This document shows positions 8,856-17,494 of a stretch of DNA of 64,000 nucleotides, one piece after another. This DNA is from CAZPXZ01 sp965221505 (lineage in GTDB: Bacteria; Pseudomonadota; Alphaproteobacteria; Rhodobacterales; CAZPXZ01). The stretch lies in the NCBI GenBank assembly GCA_965221505.1, contig CBDCSI010000001.1, forward strand, positions 1,736,001-1,800,000. The letters run 5' to 3'. A program made the position numbers and the translations under genes. How positions within the stretch are numbered: position 1 is the stretch's first letter; each line of letters starts with the position of its first letter. The notes beneath the pieces were generated by a model, which was given only the letters and a program-made list of their open reading frames with translations, was not told the origin of the DNA and searched no databases.

Positions 8856-9802
8856 CGAAAGCGTTCGCCTCGGCCGGGGACCTGAGCGAGAAGCGCATCA
8901 GTTTCGACGAGATCGGCGACGGTCTCTGGGCGTTTACCGCGGAAGGGGACCCGAACAGCGGAGTCGTCGTCGGCGACGACGCGGTGATGGTGATCGAGGC
9001 GCAGGCCACGCCCCGGCTTGCGGAGCAGGTGGTCTCGCGAATCCGCTCGGTGACCGACAAGCCCGTCACCCATCTCGTACTGACCCATTATCACGCGGTG
9101 CGGGTCCTTGGCGCTTCTGCCTACCGGGCTCCCACCGTCATCATGTCCGATACGGCGCGAAGCATGGTCGCGGAGAGGGGTCAGGAGGACTGGGACAGCG
9201 AATTCGCGCGTTTCCCGCGACTCTTCGAGGGGCATGAGAGCATTCCGGGGCTCACCTGGCCGACCGCGACCTTTTCGCGGCGAATGTCGGTTTATCTGGG
9301 GTCGCGCCGGGTCGACCTCATGCATCTCGGTCGAGCGCACACTGCCGGCGACATCGTGGCCTACGTGCCGGACGCGAACGTCATGTTTACCGGGGACATC
9401 GTCGAGTACCGCTCGGCCTGCTACTGCGGGGACGGCCACTTCGCCGACTGGCCGGGCACCCTGAACGCGGTTCGGCGGTTCGACCCGGAAGCGATCGCGC
9501 CGGGCCGGGGAGACGCGCTGGTGGGACGCGAGTCGGTCGAGCGGGCCCTCGACGAGACGGCGGATTTTCTCGCTTCCACCTACCGTCCGGTGGCCAGGGT
9601 GGCGGCCCGGGGCGGCTCTCTGGCCGAGGCGTGGCATGCGTGCCGCGCCGAATGCGATCCGAAGTTCCGCGACTACGCGATCTACGAGCACTGCCTGCCG
9701 TTCAACGTCGCGCGCGCCTTCGACGAGGCGCAGGGCATCGATACGCCGAGAATCTGGACGGCGGAGCGCGACCGGCAGATGTGGGACGCGCTGCAAGGGT
9801 GA
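8852..9802 (+). CDS. MBL-fold hydrolase-like protein with degenerate metal motif
   Basis: This 316-aa protein has the metallo-beta-lactamase fold, seen in the conserved order GVVVGDDAVMVIEAQ, LVLTHYHAVRVLG, LGRAHTAGDIVAYVP and NVMFTGDIVEY. The canonical HxHxDH motif reads HYHAVR, so the Asp and third His that normally build metal site 2 are Val and Arg. The later His and Asp ligands are kept. It may therefore bind one metal or do non-hydrolytic chemistry. It sits between the FAH and FAD-monooxygenase genes with an ATGA overlap, so it belongs to the homogentisate operon; its exact substrate is unknown. Confidence 0.85.
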   Translation: MTKAFASAGDLSEKRISFDEIGDGLWAFTAEGDPNSGVVVGDDAVMVIEAQATPRLAEQVVSRIRSVTDKPVTHLVLTHYHAVRVLGASAYRAPTVIMSDTARSMVAERGQEDWDSEFARFPRLFEGHESIPGLTWPTATFSRRMSVYLGSRRVDLMHLGRAHTAGDIVAYVPDANVMFTGDIVEYRSACYCGDGHFADWPGTLNAVRRFDPEAIAPGRGDALVGRESVERALDETADFLASTYRPVARVAARGGSLAEAWHACRAECDPKFRDYAIYEHCLPFNVARAFDEAQGIDTPRIWTAERDRQMWDALQG

Positions 9803-9809
9803 GCTTCGG

Positions 9810-11372
9810 GTGCCTCGAGCCGAGTGCGAGCCGTTTCCGTACCGGCCTCCGCCTGAGCTTACGGGGTGCCGGTCCGACCCCGCGCCGGTCGTGATCGTCG
9901 GCGCCGGACCGATCGGACTCGCGGCGGCGATCGACCTGGCGCTGCACGGAATCCGCTCGATCGTGCTGGACGACAACGACGTCGTGTCGGTGGGCAGCCG
10001 CGCGATCTGTTGGGCCAAGCGTACTCTGGAGATTTTCGACCGGCTCGGGGTGGGCGAGCGCATGGTTGCGAAGGGCGTAACCTGGAAGGTCGGACGGCTC
10101 TTCGACGGCGACCGGGAAATCTACAGCTTCGACCTGCTTCCGGAGGCCGGCCACAAGATGCCGGCGTTCGTCAACCTGCAGCAATACCATGTGGAACAGG
10201 CTCTGGTGGAGCGTTGCGGAGAGTTTCCTGAATTGATCGACCTGCGCTGGAAGAATCGCGCGTATGCGGTCGAACAGGATGCGGACGCCGCTCGTCTCGG
10301 CGTATCCACTCGCGACGGAGACTACGTCCTGTCCGCCCGCTACGTCCTCGCTTGCGACGGCGCCAATTCCACGCTCCGGCGACGGCTCGGACTCGAATTT
10401 GTCGGGCAGTCCTTCGAGGAGCGGTTCCTGATCGCGGACGTGGAGATGGAGGCGGACTTTCCGAGCGAACGCTGGTTCTGGTTCCGGCCGACCTTTCACT
10501 CCGGTCAAACGGCGCTTCTTCACAAGCAGCCGGACGACATCTACCGCATCGACTTGCAATTGGGCGAAGACGCCGACCCGGAGGACGAACGTCGGCCGGA
10601 AATCGTGATCCCGCGGATCGAGAAAGCGGTCGGAGGCCGTCCCTTCCAGCTCGACTGGGTATCGGTCTACAGCTTCCGGTGCGCCAGGCTGGAGAGGTTC
10701 CTGCACGGAAGGATCGCTTTCGTCGGCGACAGCGCGCATGTCGTCAGCCCGTTCGGCGCCCGGGGCGGAAACGGCGGAATCCATGACGTCGACAACCTGT
10801 GCTGGAAGCTCGCCGCGATTCTGCGCGGCGAGGCGGGACCTGCGCTGCTCGAGAGCTACGACGAAGAGCGAATCCACGGCGCCGACGAGAACATCCTGAA
10901 CTCGTCGCGTGCGACCGCATTCATGTCGCCGCCGGACGAAGCGAGCGCGCTCTTCCGCGACGAGGCGCTGCTGCTGGCGGCCCGGCACGGATACGCCCGG
11001 AGGCTGATCAACTCCGGGCGACTTTCCGTTCCGTGCGACCTGCGGGGAAAGTCGCTCCTGTCCCCGACGGGGGAGGACCTGCCGGCCCAGCCTGGAGACC
11101 CGTGCCCGGACCTCGTCCTGGCCGACGGTTCGTCGCTGTTGAACCGGTTGGGCGGAGCGTTCCGGATTCTCGACTTTGCCGGCGCCGCACCGGACGCCGG
11201 GATTCCGATCGTTCGCCCGGGACGAAGCGCGCTGTCCGACGAACGGTACGGCGACGGCATCTACCTGGTTCGGCCCGACCAGCACATCGCGGCCGCATGG
11301 CGGGAGACGAGTGCCGGCGAGATCCGGGCGGCAATGCGCCTGGCGCTGGGCTGGACGGGAGAGGGCCGATGA
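9810..11372 (+). CDS. FAD-dependent aromatic hydroxylase (MhaA/MhpA-like)
   Basis: This 520-aa flavoprotein monooxygenase is of the PheA/TfdB/MhpA group. It has the FAD-binding VVIVGAGPIGLAAAIDLA (about residues 26-43), the ACDGAN motif of aromatic hydroxylases (about residue 183), and GRIAFVGDSAHVVSPFGARG (about 302-321), which contacts the flavin. The C-terminal thioredoxin-like region is also present. Position after hmgA, and a following DUF2783 gene, point to 3-hydroxyphenylacetate 6-hydroxylase (homogentisate-forming) by analogy with the two-component MhaAB enzyme of Pseudomonas putida. The GTG at 9810, 7 bp after the MBL stop, is chosen because the upstream frame is the MBL gene. Confidence 0.85.
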   Translation: MPRAECEPFPYRPPPELTGCRSDPAPVVIVGAGPIGLAAAIDLALHGIRSIVLDDNDVVSVGSRAICWAKRTLEIFDRLGVGERMVAKGVTWKVGRLFDGDREIYSFDLLPEAGHKMPAFVNLQQYHVEQALVERCGEFPELIDLRWKNRAYAVEQDADAARLGVSTRDGDYVLSARYVLACDGANSTLRRRLGLEFVGQSFEERFLIADVEMEADFPSERWFWFRPTFHSGQTALLHKQPDDIYRIDLQLGEDADPEDERRPEIVIPRIEKAVGGRPFQLDWVSVYSFRCARLERFLHGRIAFVGDSAHVVSPFGARGGNGGIHDVDNLCWKLAAILRGEAGPALLESYDEERIHGADENILNSSRATAFMSPPDEASALFRDEALLLAARHGYARRLINSGRLSVPCDLRGKSLLSPTGEDLPAQPGDPCPDLVLADGSSLLNRLGGAFRILDFAGAAPDAGIPIVRPGRSALSDERYGDGIYLVRPDQHIAAAWRETSAGEIRAAMRLALGWTGEGR

Positions 11373-11578
11373 GCGGGGCCGACCGTTCCGTCCGGGAAAC
11401 CGACGATCTATACGCCGAACTGCTCGATGCGCATGCCGGGCTGTCGGCGGAGGAAAGCGCCCGCCTCGACGCGAGGCTCATACTGATCCTGATGAGCCGA
11501 TACGTCGATGCCGGGCAATTTCGGGAGGCTCTCGCCGATGCGCGGGACGGGGACGGTGCCCGGCCGACGAGCGAGTGA
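11369..11578 (+). CDS. DUF2783 small protein, probable coupling partner of the FAD hydroxylase
   Basis: This 69-aa acidic protein matches the DUF2783 pattern: DDLYAELLDAHAGLSAEESA, then LDARLILILM. It has no signal peptide or membrane segment. The ATG overlaps the TGA of the FAD monooxygenase, so the two are translationally coupled. In the P. putida 3-hydroxyphenylacetate pathway the flavoprotein MhaA works with a small protein, MhaB, of similar size; I infer that this is its counterpart. It ends the operon. Confidence 0.8.
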   Translation: MSGADRSVRETDDLYAELLDAHAGLSAEESARLDARLILILMSRYVDAGQFREALADARDGDGARPTSE

Positions 11579-11834
11579 ATTACGCTTCGAGGGGGGCCGG
11601 GGATGCGGAGCCGGCGCCGCGTCTTGCCGCAACGGTTCGGGTTGTCGCAGGAGATCGGATTTGCTGCCTTCCGGCGCGTCGTTCGGACCCCGGTAACGCC
11701 GGAGCCGAGCCGCCGGGCGTCTTGCGGCGAGGCGCGGAGCGCGCGCGAGCCGAGCGATCCCGGAAAGCCGGATCGGACGCGCTTGCGGGGATGCGCGAGG
11801 TCGTTCGTCGAACCGGAGAACGAGGAGAATCGAG

Positions 11835-12206
11835 ATGTGGAAACGTGGCCTGGCAGTCGTGGCGTTGACGGTTCAGCCGGCGATAGCGGACGAACTGCCG
11901 AATGCGATCGAATGCTACCGAGACGCGTCGAACGCGAAAGACATCGACGCATACGTGTCCTGCTTTACGCCCGACGCGGAAATGATCGACGTGTCGCGCC
12001 GGTTTGTCGGCCATGACGCGATTCGCGACTGGGCCTTGCGGGAGGTGATTCCCCACGGCGACAGTTTCGCTCACCGCAAGATCCTCGAATCCGGGAGCGG
12101 ATACGCCAAGACGGAGGTCGCGTGGCTGCGCTGGGTCGTGCACTACTCGTATTGGTGGGGGGCAGACGGAAAGATCGTGCGAATGTCGCTGCAATACGCC
12201 GATTGA
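11835..12206 (+). CDS. Secreted SnoaL/NTF2-like protein
   Basis: This 123-aa protein begins with a short signal peptide (MWKRGLAVVALTVQPAIA, cut near residue 19). Next comes an NTF2-like fold: ECYRDASNAKDIDAYVSCF, DAEMIDVSRRFVGHDAIRDW, and a strand-rich C-terminus ending WGADGKIVRMSLQYAD. Such domains bind small ligands or act as isomerases or hydrolases; nothing here fixes the role. Two Cys remain in the mature part (in ECYRD and SCFTP). The ATG has a GAGGAGAA ribosome site. It precedes a short-chain dehydrogenase gene closely, so the two are probably co-transcribed. Confidence 0.75.
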   Translation: MWKRGLAVVALTVQPAIADELPNAIECYRDASNAKDIDAYVSCFTPDAEMIDVSRRFVGHDAIRDWALREVIPHGDSFAHRKILESGSGYAKTEVAWLRWVVHYSYWWGADGKIVRMSLQYAD

Positions 12207-12214
12207 GGGCAGTC

Positions 12215-12874
12215 GTGCGGCGGCGCGCCCTGGTCACCGGAGCGAACCGGGGCATCGGGTTCGCGACGGCGCGAAGCCTGGCCGCGGCGGGTTATGACGT
12301 GCTCGTCGGCGGTCGAGACCTCCGTGCGGTCGAGAAGGCGTCCTCGAAGATCGGAGGTACGCCCGTGCTCCTGGACGTCGGCGCGCCGGACAGCGTCTCG
12401 GAAGCGGCGAGACGGATCGGCTGCGTCGACGTTCTCGTAAACAACGCGGGCATTCCCGGATGCGGCGGGGTGCTGGACAGTGTGGAGGAGTGGGAGCGCT
12501 CGTTGTCCGTCATGGTCGACGGCCCGTTCAGGCTGATGCATGCGCTCGTTCCCGGAATGGTCGAACGCAGCTACGGACGCGTCGTCAACGTCTCGTCCGG
12601 CTGGGGGGCGTTCTCGGACGGAATTGCGGGTCCTGGCGCCTACGGGGTCGCCAAGGCGGCGCTGAACGCACTCACCGTCGCCGCGTCCCGCAGCCTCCCC
12701 GACACGGTCAAGGTCAACGCCGCCTGTCCGGGCTGGGTGCGGACCCGGATGGGCGGAATGGGAGCCCGCAGGTCCCCGGAGCGAGGTGCGGACACCGTGG
12801 TGTGGCTCGCCACGCTCGAGGGCGACGGCCCGACGGGCGGGTTCTTTCGTGACCGTCAGCCGATCGACTGGTAG
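12215..12874 (+). CDS. Short-chain dehydrogenase/reductase
   Basis: This 219-aa classical SDR has the cofactor motif TGANRGIG at the N-terminus, NNAG near residue 75, the catalytic Ser region NVSSGWGAF, and YGVAK (YxxxK). PGWVRTRMGG follows. The basic residues in VGGRDLRAVEK suggest NADP(H) preference. The substrate is unknown. GTG at 12215 is chosen because GAGGG lies about 6 bp before it; TTG at 12203, overlapping the NTF2 stop, is an alternative. The gene follows the NTF2-like gene, possibly as a pair acting on the same substrate. Confidence 0.85.
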   Translation: MRRRALVTGANRGIGFATARSLAAAGYDVLVGGRDLRAVEKASSKIGGTPVLLDVGAPDSVSEAARRIGCVDVLVNNAGIPGCGGVLDSVEEWERSLSVMVDGPFRLMHALVPGMVERSYGRVVNVSSGWGAFSDGIAGPGAYGVAKAALNALTVAASRSLPDTVKVNAACPGWVRTRMGGMGARRSPERGADTVVWLATLEGDGPTGGFFRDRQPIDW

Positions 12875-13090
12875 GATGCGGTCCGATTCGCGGGTTGACG
12901 CGGCGCCGGAGCGGCGGTTCCGGGTCCGTCGTTCCAGGAAGACTTCCTCGACGCAGAACGGACGCTTCGGTACAAGTGTCTTGCGGCGTCGTGACGGCCG
13001 GACGGGCTCCTGGGTCCAGGCGCCGGCATTCCGTTCCGACAGGCGCCGATCCGGGCGCAACGGACGCAACGAATAGACGGGAGGGGCGTC

Positions 13091-14086
13091 ATGAAGAAGG
13101 TTCTGAACGATCCTACGCAATATGTGGACGAAATGCTGACCGGGATGTGCCTCGCTCACCCCGAATACTACGCGCAGCCCGCACCCCGCGTCATTGCGCG
13201 CGCCGGCGGGGCGACGGAGGGAAAGGTGGGGATCGTCACGGGAGGCGGGTCCGGGCACCTGCCGGTGTTTACGGGTTACGTGGGGCCGGGACTGCTGGAC
13301 GCGGCGGCGATCGGCGACGTGTTCGCGTCCCCCTCAGCCGAGCAGATGGCGGAATCCATGCGGCAGGCCCATGGGGGCGCCGGCGTGCTTCGCCTCTACG
13401 GCAACTACGGCGGGGACGTGATGAATTTCGACATGGCCGGCGAAATGCTGGAGATGGAAGGGATCGTATCCTCCACGGTGCTCCTGGCCGACGACGTCGC
13501 GAGCGCGCCGCCGGACCAGGCAATTATGCGCCGCGGCGTGGCGGGGATGGTCTACGCGTTCAAGTGCGCCGGCGCGCGCGCCGAGGAAATGGCCGATCTG
13601 GCCGAGGTCACTCGAGTCGCGCAGAAAACGGCCGACGCATGCCGGTCCATCGGGATGGCCTTGACGCCTTGCATCGTTCCCCAGGCGGGCAAACCGACGT
13701 TCGAGATCGGCGAGAACGAAATGGAAATGGGCATGGGCATCCACGGCGAGCCCGGCATCTGGCGCGCGCCGCTCAAATCCGCAGACGACATCGCCGACGA
13801 GATGATCGATCGCCTCCAGGCGGATCGGCCGCTGCACTCCGGCGACCGGGTATCCGTCCTGGTGAACAGTCTCGGCGCCACGCCGCCCGAGGAACTCTAC
13901 ATCATGTACGCCCGGGTGCGGCGGCGCCTCGACGAGCGGGGCGTGGAGGTGGCGATGCCGCTGGTCGGCCGATACGCCACTTCGATGGAAATGGCCGGCG
14001 CCACGGTCACGGTCTGCGCGTTGGACGAGGAGTTGGAGGCGCTGTTGAACGCGCCGGCGAGATGCGCGTTCTGGCAGGTGGGCTGA
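13091..14086 (+). CDS. dhaK: Dihydroxyacetone kinase subunit DhaK-like
   Basis: This 331-aa protein is of the DhaK family, the substrate-binding subunit of a PEP- or ATP-dependent dihydroxyacetone kinase. GGGSGHLPVFTGYVG (about residues 51-65) forms the substrate pocket. His218 in MGIHGEPG is the residue that binds the ketone covalently in E. coli DhaK, at the same number. The next gene encodes DhaL, the ADP/ATP subunit, only 3 bp away. No DhaM phosphocarrier gene is present, so the pair may use ATP, or use a PTS protein from elsewhere. The MtnA-like neighbour hints at a different ketose substrate. Confidence 0.9.
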   Translation: MKKVLNDPTQYVDEMLTGMCLAHPEYYAQPAPRVIARAGGATEGKVGIVTGGGSGHLPVFTGYVGPGLLDAAAIGDVFASPSAEQMAESMRQAHGGAGVLRLYGNYGGDVMNFDMAGEMLEMEGIVSSTVLLADDVASAPPDQAIMRRGVAGMVYAFKCAGARAEEMADLAEVTRVAQKTADACRSIGMALTPCIVPQAGKPTFEIGENEMEMGMGIHGEPGIWRAPLKSADDIADEMIDRLQADRPLHSGDRVSVLVNSLGATPPEELYIMYARVRRRLDERGVEVAMPLVGRYATSMEMAGATVTVCALDEELEALLNAPARCAFWQVG

Positions 14087-14089
14087 CCC

Positions 14090-14710
14090 TTGTCCGGCCT
14101 TGACGCCAGATCGCTCGCCTCAGGACTGGGCGCGATTTGCGAGCACATGGATTGCTGCGCGGAGGAGTTGAACGCGCTCGACGGAACGCTGGGCGACGGC
14201 GACCTCGGGGTGACGATGCAGCGCGGCGCGCGGGACCTGCGAGACGTCCTTGCCGATCCTCCCGACGACGTCGGCATGCTGCTATTCGCATGCGCCCAGG
14301 CCTTCACGCGCACGTCCGGTTCGAGTTTCGGCACGCTGCTGGCCACCGGACTGATGGCGGGCGCGAAGGCGTTCAGGGGACGAGAGCGGGTCGATTGGGC
14401 GGAGATTCCGGACGTGCTCGGACAGGCCCTCGCCGCCATGCAGAAGCGCGGCAAGGGGGAGCTGGGCGACAAGACGGTTCTGGACGCGCTGGCGGCCACC
14501 CGCAGCGGTTGCGAGGGACTGGCGGCTCCGGCCGAGCTTCTCGCTGCGGCGGACAAGGCGGTCGAGGGCGCGTTGTCGGAGTTCCGGGGCCGTCCGTCCC
14601 GTCTTGGCCGCGCCCGCATGTTCGGGGAGAAGAGCGTCGGTCTTGACGATCCCGGAATGGTCGCCTACCGAAGGATGCTGGATGCGCTGATCCGGCGCCA
14701 GGCAGCTTGA
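14090..14710 (+). CDS. dhaL: Dihydroxyacetone kinase subunit DhaL-like
   Basis: This 206-aa all-helical nucleotide-binding subunit has the Mg-binding aspartates in LNALDGTLGDGDLGVTM (about residues 25-41). It also has the phosphate loop SSGSSFGTLLATGL-like stretch near residue 75 and GDKTVLDAL near 127. Length matches the family. The start is TTG at 14090, 3 bp after dhaK, and no better in-frame start precedes the conserved part. It works with DhaK to phosphorylate a short-chain ketose. Confidence 0.88.
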   Translation: MSGLDARSLASGLGAICEHMDCCAEELNALDGTLGDGDLGVTMQRGARDLRDVLADPPDDVGMLLFACAQAFTRTSGSSFGTLLATGLMAGAKAFRGRERVDWAEIPDVLGQALAAMQKRGKGELGDKTVLDALAATRSGCEGLAAPAELLAAADKAVEGALSEFRGRPSRLGRARMFGEKSVGLDDPGMVAYRRMLDALIRRQAA

Positions 14711-14759
14711 CCGAAGCGCTTCGACCCGGGTTCCGCGACGAGGACGGCGGGAGTCGATC

Positions 14760-15875
14760 ATGGAAGTAGACGGCCGGCACTATCGGACGATTTGGGTCAA
14801 TTCCGACGGCTGGAGCGTGGAAATCATCGATCAGACGCTGTTTCCGCACCGCTTCGAGACTCGAACTCTCGCCACCGTGGAAGACGCCGCAGAGGCAATC
14901 CGCACCATGCGCGTCCGGGGAGCGCCGCTGATCGGTGCGACGGCGGCCTACGGCCTCTGTCTCCAGGTCCGGGAGGACCCGTCGGACGAGGCGCTCGAGG
15001 AAGCCTGCCGGCGACTGATCGTCACGAGACCGACCGCGGTCAATCTCCGATGGGCGCTGGAGGACATGTGCGCGACCCTCCGCAACCTTCCGCCCGACCG
15101 TCGGACGGACGCCGCATATCGGCGGGCCGGAGAAATCGCCGACGAGGACGTCGCCATCTGCGAGGCGATCGGCGAGCGCGGGCGTCCCCTGATCGAGGAG
15201 GCGGCGGCGAAGAAGCGGGCCGGCGAGCCGGTCCGGATTCTGACGCACTGCAACGCCGGCTGGCTTGCGACGGTGGACTGGGGTACGGCCACCGCGCCGA
15301 TCTACAAGGCGCATGCCGCGGGGATCGACCTGCACGTCTGGGTCGACGAGACCAGGCCGAGGAACCAGGGCGCCGCGCTGACGGCATGGGAATTGGGTCG
15401 GCAAGGCGTCCCGCATACCGTAATTGTCGACAACGCCGGCGGACATCTCATGCAGCGCGGGCTCGTCGACCTCTGCATTACGGGGACCGACCGCACGACA
15501 GCGTCCGGCGACGTGTGCAACAAGATCGGAACCTACCTGAAGGCGCTCGCGGCCCATGACAACGGCGTGCCGTTCTACGTCGCGCTTCCTTCCACCACGA
15601 TCGATTTTACGATCCGAGACGGCGAATCGGTTCCGATCGAGGTTCGCGACGGCGACGAGATCGCGAGGATGACCGGTCGCACGGACGCCGGCGAGATCGA
15701 GACGGTGCGAATTCTTCCCGAGGACAGCCCGACGAAGAACTACGCCTTCGACGTAACGCCGGCCCGTCTGGTCACCGGATTGATTACGGAACGCGGCGTC
15801 GTTTCGGCCTCGACCGAGGGTATCGCGTCCGCGTTTCCGGACCGGATCCAGCCCGACGAGAACCCCGCAGACTGA
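14760..15875 (+). CDS. mtnA: MtnA-type sugar-1-phosphate isomerase
   Basis: This 371-aa protein belongs to the S-methyl-5-thioribose-1-phosphate isomerase/eIF2B-like family. Catalytic Cys164 (LTHCNAGWLAT) and Asp244 (TGTDRTTASGD) are exactly 80 residues apart, as in the Bacillus enzyme (160/240). The N-terminal MRVRGAPLIGATAAYG is also characteristic. It converts an aldose-1-phosphate to the ketose-phosphate, classically in methionine salvage. Here it lies after dhaK-dhaL, and no mtnP, mtnK or later salvage genes are seen, so the substrate could be another 5-deoxypentose phosphate. The ATG is used; CGGGAG lies just upstream. Confidence 0.88.
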   Translation: MEVDGRHYRTIWVNSDGWSVEIIDQTLFPHRFETRTLATVEDAAEAIRTMRVRGAPLIGATAAYGLCLQVREDPSDEALEEACRRLIVTRPTAVNLRWALEDMCATLRNLPPDRRTDAAYRRAGEIADEDVAICEAIGERGRPLIEEAAAKKRAGEPVRILTHCNAGWLATVDWGTATAPIYKAHAAGIDLHVWVDETRPRNQGAALTAWELGRQGVPHTVIVDNAGGHLMQRGLVDLCITGTDRTTASGDVCNKIGTYLKALAAHDNGVPFYVALPSTTIDFTIRDGESVPIEVRDGDEIARMTGRTDAGEIETVRILPEDSPTKNYAFDVTPARLVTGLITERGVVSASTEGIASAFPDRIQPDENPAD

Positions 15876-16009
15876 CGGTTCCGGCCGAATCGGCCCGAGT
15901 CGAGAGAGGATCGAGGCGCGTGCGGGAAGGCGGCGGACGGACCGGCAATTCGAGGTAGCGTCTCGCGTCGCTCCGGTCGAGAGCCTGCCCTTGCGGCCTC
16001 TGCCGAGGC

Positions 16010-16546
16010 TCAGGTGCCGTCGTTGTCTTCGAACGCCTGGTCGATTCGCAGCCGGGCGATCCGGTGCACCTGGCGAAGCGCTTCGCGGAACTCCGTTTCG
16101 ACGTCGTTCCGAACTCTCGACCGGAACGCGGCCAGGATGTCCGCCCGGTCTCGGCCGCGTACGGCCAGGATGAACGGAAAGCCGAACGCGGCCGTGTAGC
16201 GCTCGTTCAGCTCCCGAAACTCCGCCAGTTCCTCGGGGGAACACTGATCGAGGCCTGCGGAACTCTGTTCGGAAGCGGAGTCCGGCGTCAATTCGTTCCG
16301 CAACGCCAGACGACCGGCGAGATCGGGATGGGCGCGCAGGAGATCCGTCTGCGCCGCTCGACCGGCCGAATCGACGACCTCCCGGAGGGAACCGGCGACC
16401 GCGCTCGCCGTCCGGGCGTCGATCCCTTCACGCCATGCGCGCTCCGCGATCCAGGGGCTGCTCTCGTAGACGCCCCCGAAGACTCGCACGAACTCCTCGC
16501 GTGACATCCCTGCGAACGGTCGCGGCCTTTCTGGATCGCTCGTCAT
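16010..16546 (-). CDS. uraD: 2-oxo-4-hydroxy-4-carboxy-5-ureidoimidazoline (OHCU) decarboxylase
   Basis: This 178-aa protein decarboxylates OHCU to (S)-allantoin in the uricase pathway. The family motifs are AHPDLAGRLA (about residues 67-76, with the catalytic His), LTPDSASEQSSAGLD, and FGFPFILAVRGRDR near residue 130. The reading frame continues upstream, but ATG at 16546 has a GGGGAGCGAGGG-type ribosome site and gives the family length. It is divergent from the ridA-puuE-alc-allA group. A 6-bp-arm inverted repeat (16579-16592) lies between them and could be a shared operator. Confidence 0.93.
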   Translation of the reverse strand: MTSDPERPRPFAGMSREEFVRVFGGVYESSPWIAERAWREGIDARTASAVAGSLREVVDSAGRAAQTDLLRAHPDLAGRLALRNELTPDSASEQSSAGLDQCSPEELAEFRELNERYTAAFGFPFILAVRGRDRADILAAFRSRVRNDVETEFREALRQVHRIARLRIDQAFEDNDGT

Positions 16547-16688
16547 CGCCCTCGCTCCCCGCGTGTCTCCGGCCCGAATGCCCGTCCGGGCACGATAGCG
16601 AGTTCCGCGGAGCGACTTCCGGCGGAGGGGAGAGCGGTGCGGTTGTCCGCCGGTTGCAATCCGACCCTGCTCCAATACGCTGTGCGGC

Positions 16689-17225
16689 ATGCGCGCGGAT
16701 CGGAGCGGATACGGAGGCGGGGCGAGCCGGGGCCGGGCGCGCGACGCACTGGATTCCATGGGCCTCGCGCTTCCCGAGCCGCTGGAGATGCCCGCGCCGA
16801 ACCGGCGTCCGTATTTCGTCGCCGGCAACGCGCTCTATCTGTCCGGTCACGGATCGGCTTTGCTGGACGAAGCCGTCGGCCCGGCGCGAATCGGCAAGGT
16901 GCCCTCGGAGGTGAGCCTCGAGGATGCCGCCGGCGTCGCACAGGCGGTCGCGTTGAAGATGCTGGCAACCGTTCAGGCGGCTCTGGGGGACCTCGACCGG
17001 GTCGAGCAGGTGCTGAAGATCACGGGATTCGTCAATTGCGACCCGGACTTCGAGGCGCCCAACCGGGTGCTCGACGGCGCCTCCGACCTGTTCCTTCGCG
17101 CCTTCGGGGCGGAGGCCGGTCGGCATTGTCGCTCGGCGATCGGCGCCGGAGCGCTCGTCGCGAGGCAGAGCGTCGAAGTCGAGGGAATCTTTCTGATTCG
17201 ACCGAGCGGTCCCGCGCCGGAGTGA
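16689..17225 (+). CDS. RidA/YjgF-family protein of the purine cluster
   Basis: This 178-aa protein is of the RidA superfamily, in the longer (~155-aa core) subgroup. Segments are RRPYFVAGNALYLSGHG (about residues 39-55), a central helix with AVALKMLATVQAALGDLDRV, and CRSAIGAGALVARQSVEVEGIF at the C-terminus. The Arg found in canonical imine deaminases (near the end of the RS.IG.. segment) is not obvious; RSAIGAG lies where RxxVxV would be expected. Its place in the cluster suggests it helps remove reactive ureide intermediates. In-frame ATG at 16758 is a shorter alternative, but ARDALDSMGLALPE fits the usual N-terminal helix. Confidence 0.82.
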   Translation: MRADRSGYGGGASRGRARDALDSMGLALPEPLEMPAPNRRPYFVAGNALYLSGHGSALLDEAVGPARIGKVPSEVSLEDAAGVAQAVALKMLATVQAALGDLDRVEQVLKITGFVNCDPDFEAPNRVLDGASDLFLRAFGAEAGRHCRSAIGAGALVARQSVEVEGIFLIRPSGPAPE

Positions 17226-17494
17226 CGCCGCGGGCGAGGGTCCTGGTCGAAAGGGGGCGACCGATCCCGCGAACCGCGGACGCGCCCCGGTTTCTTCCGG
17301 CCGACGCCGGATCGGGGTTCGAGATGGGACAGTCAGGGCCGGGTTGCGGAGGACGCCCGGACGGCCGGAGAACGCCCGATGCAGCGCACGGAACGGTCTC
17401 CGCGGGCCGCTTGTCGGACGGCGCCTATGCTACGATGCGGATCGGCAACCGTCCTCGGCCGTCGCGTCGCCGGTCGGCGGCATCGGAGAACGGG

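Noticed and set aside
14760..15875. MtnA-like gene as an eIF2B-type or ribose-1,5-bisphosphate isomerase
   Set aside because: Catalytic Cys and Asp spacing and the N-terminal MRVRGAPLIG motif match MtnA best, though its exact substrate stays open.
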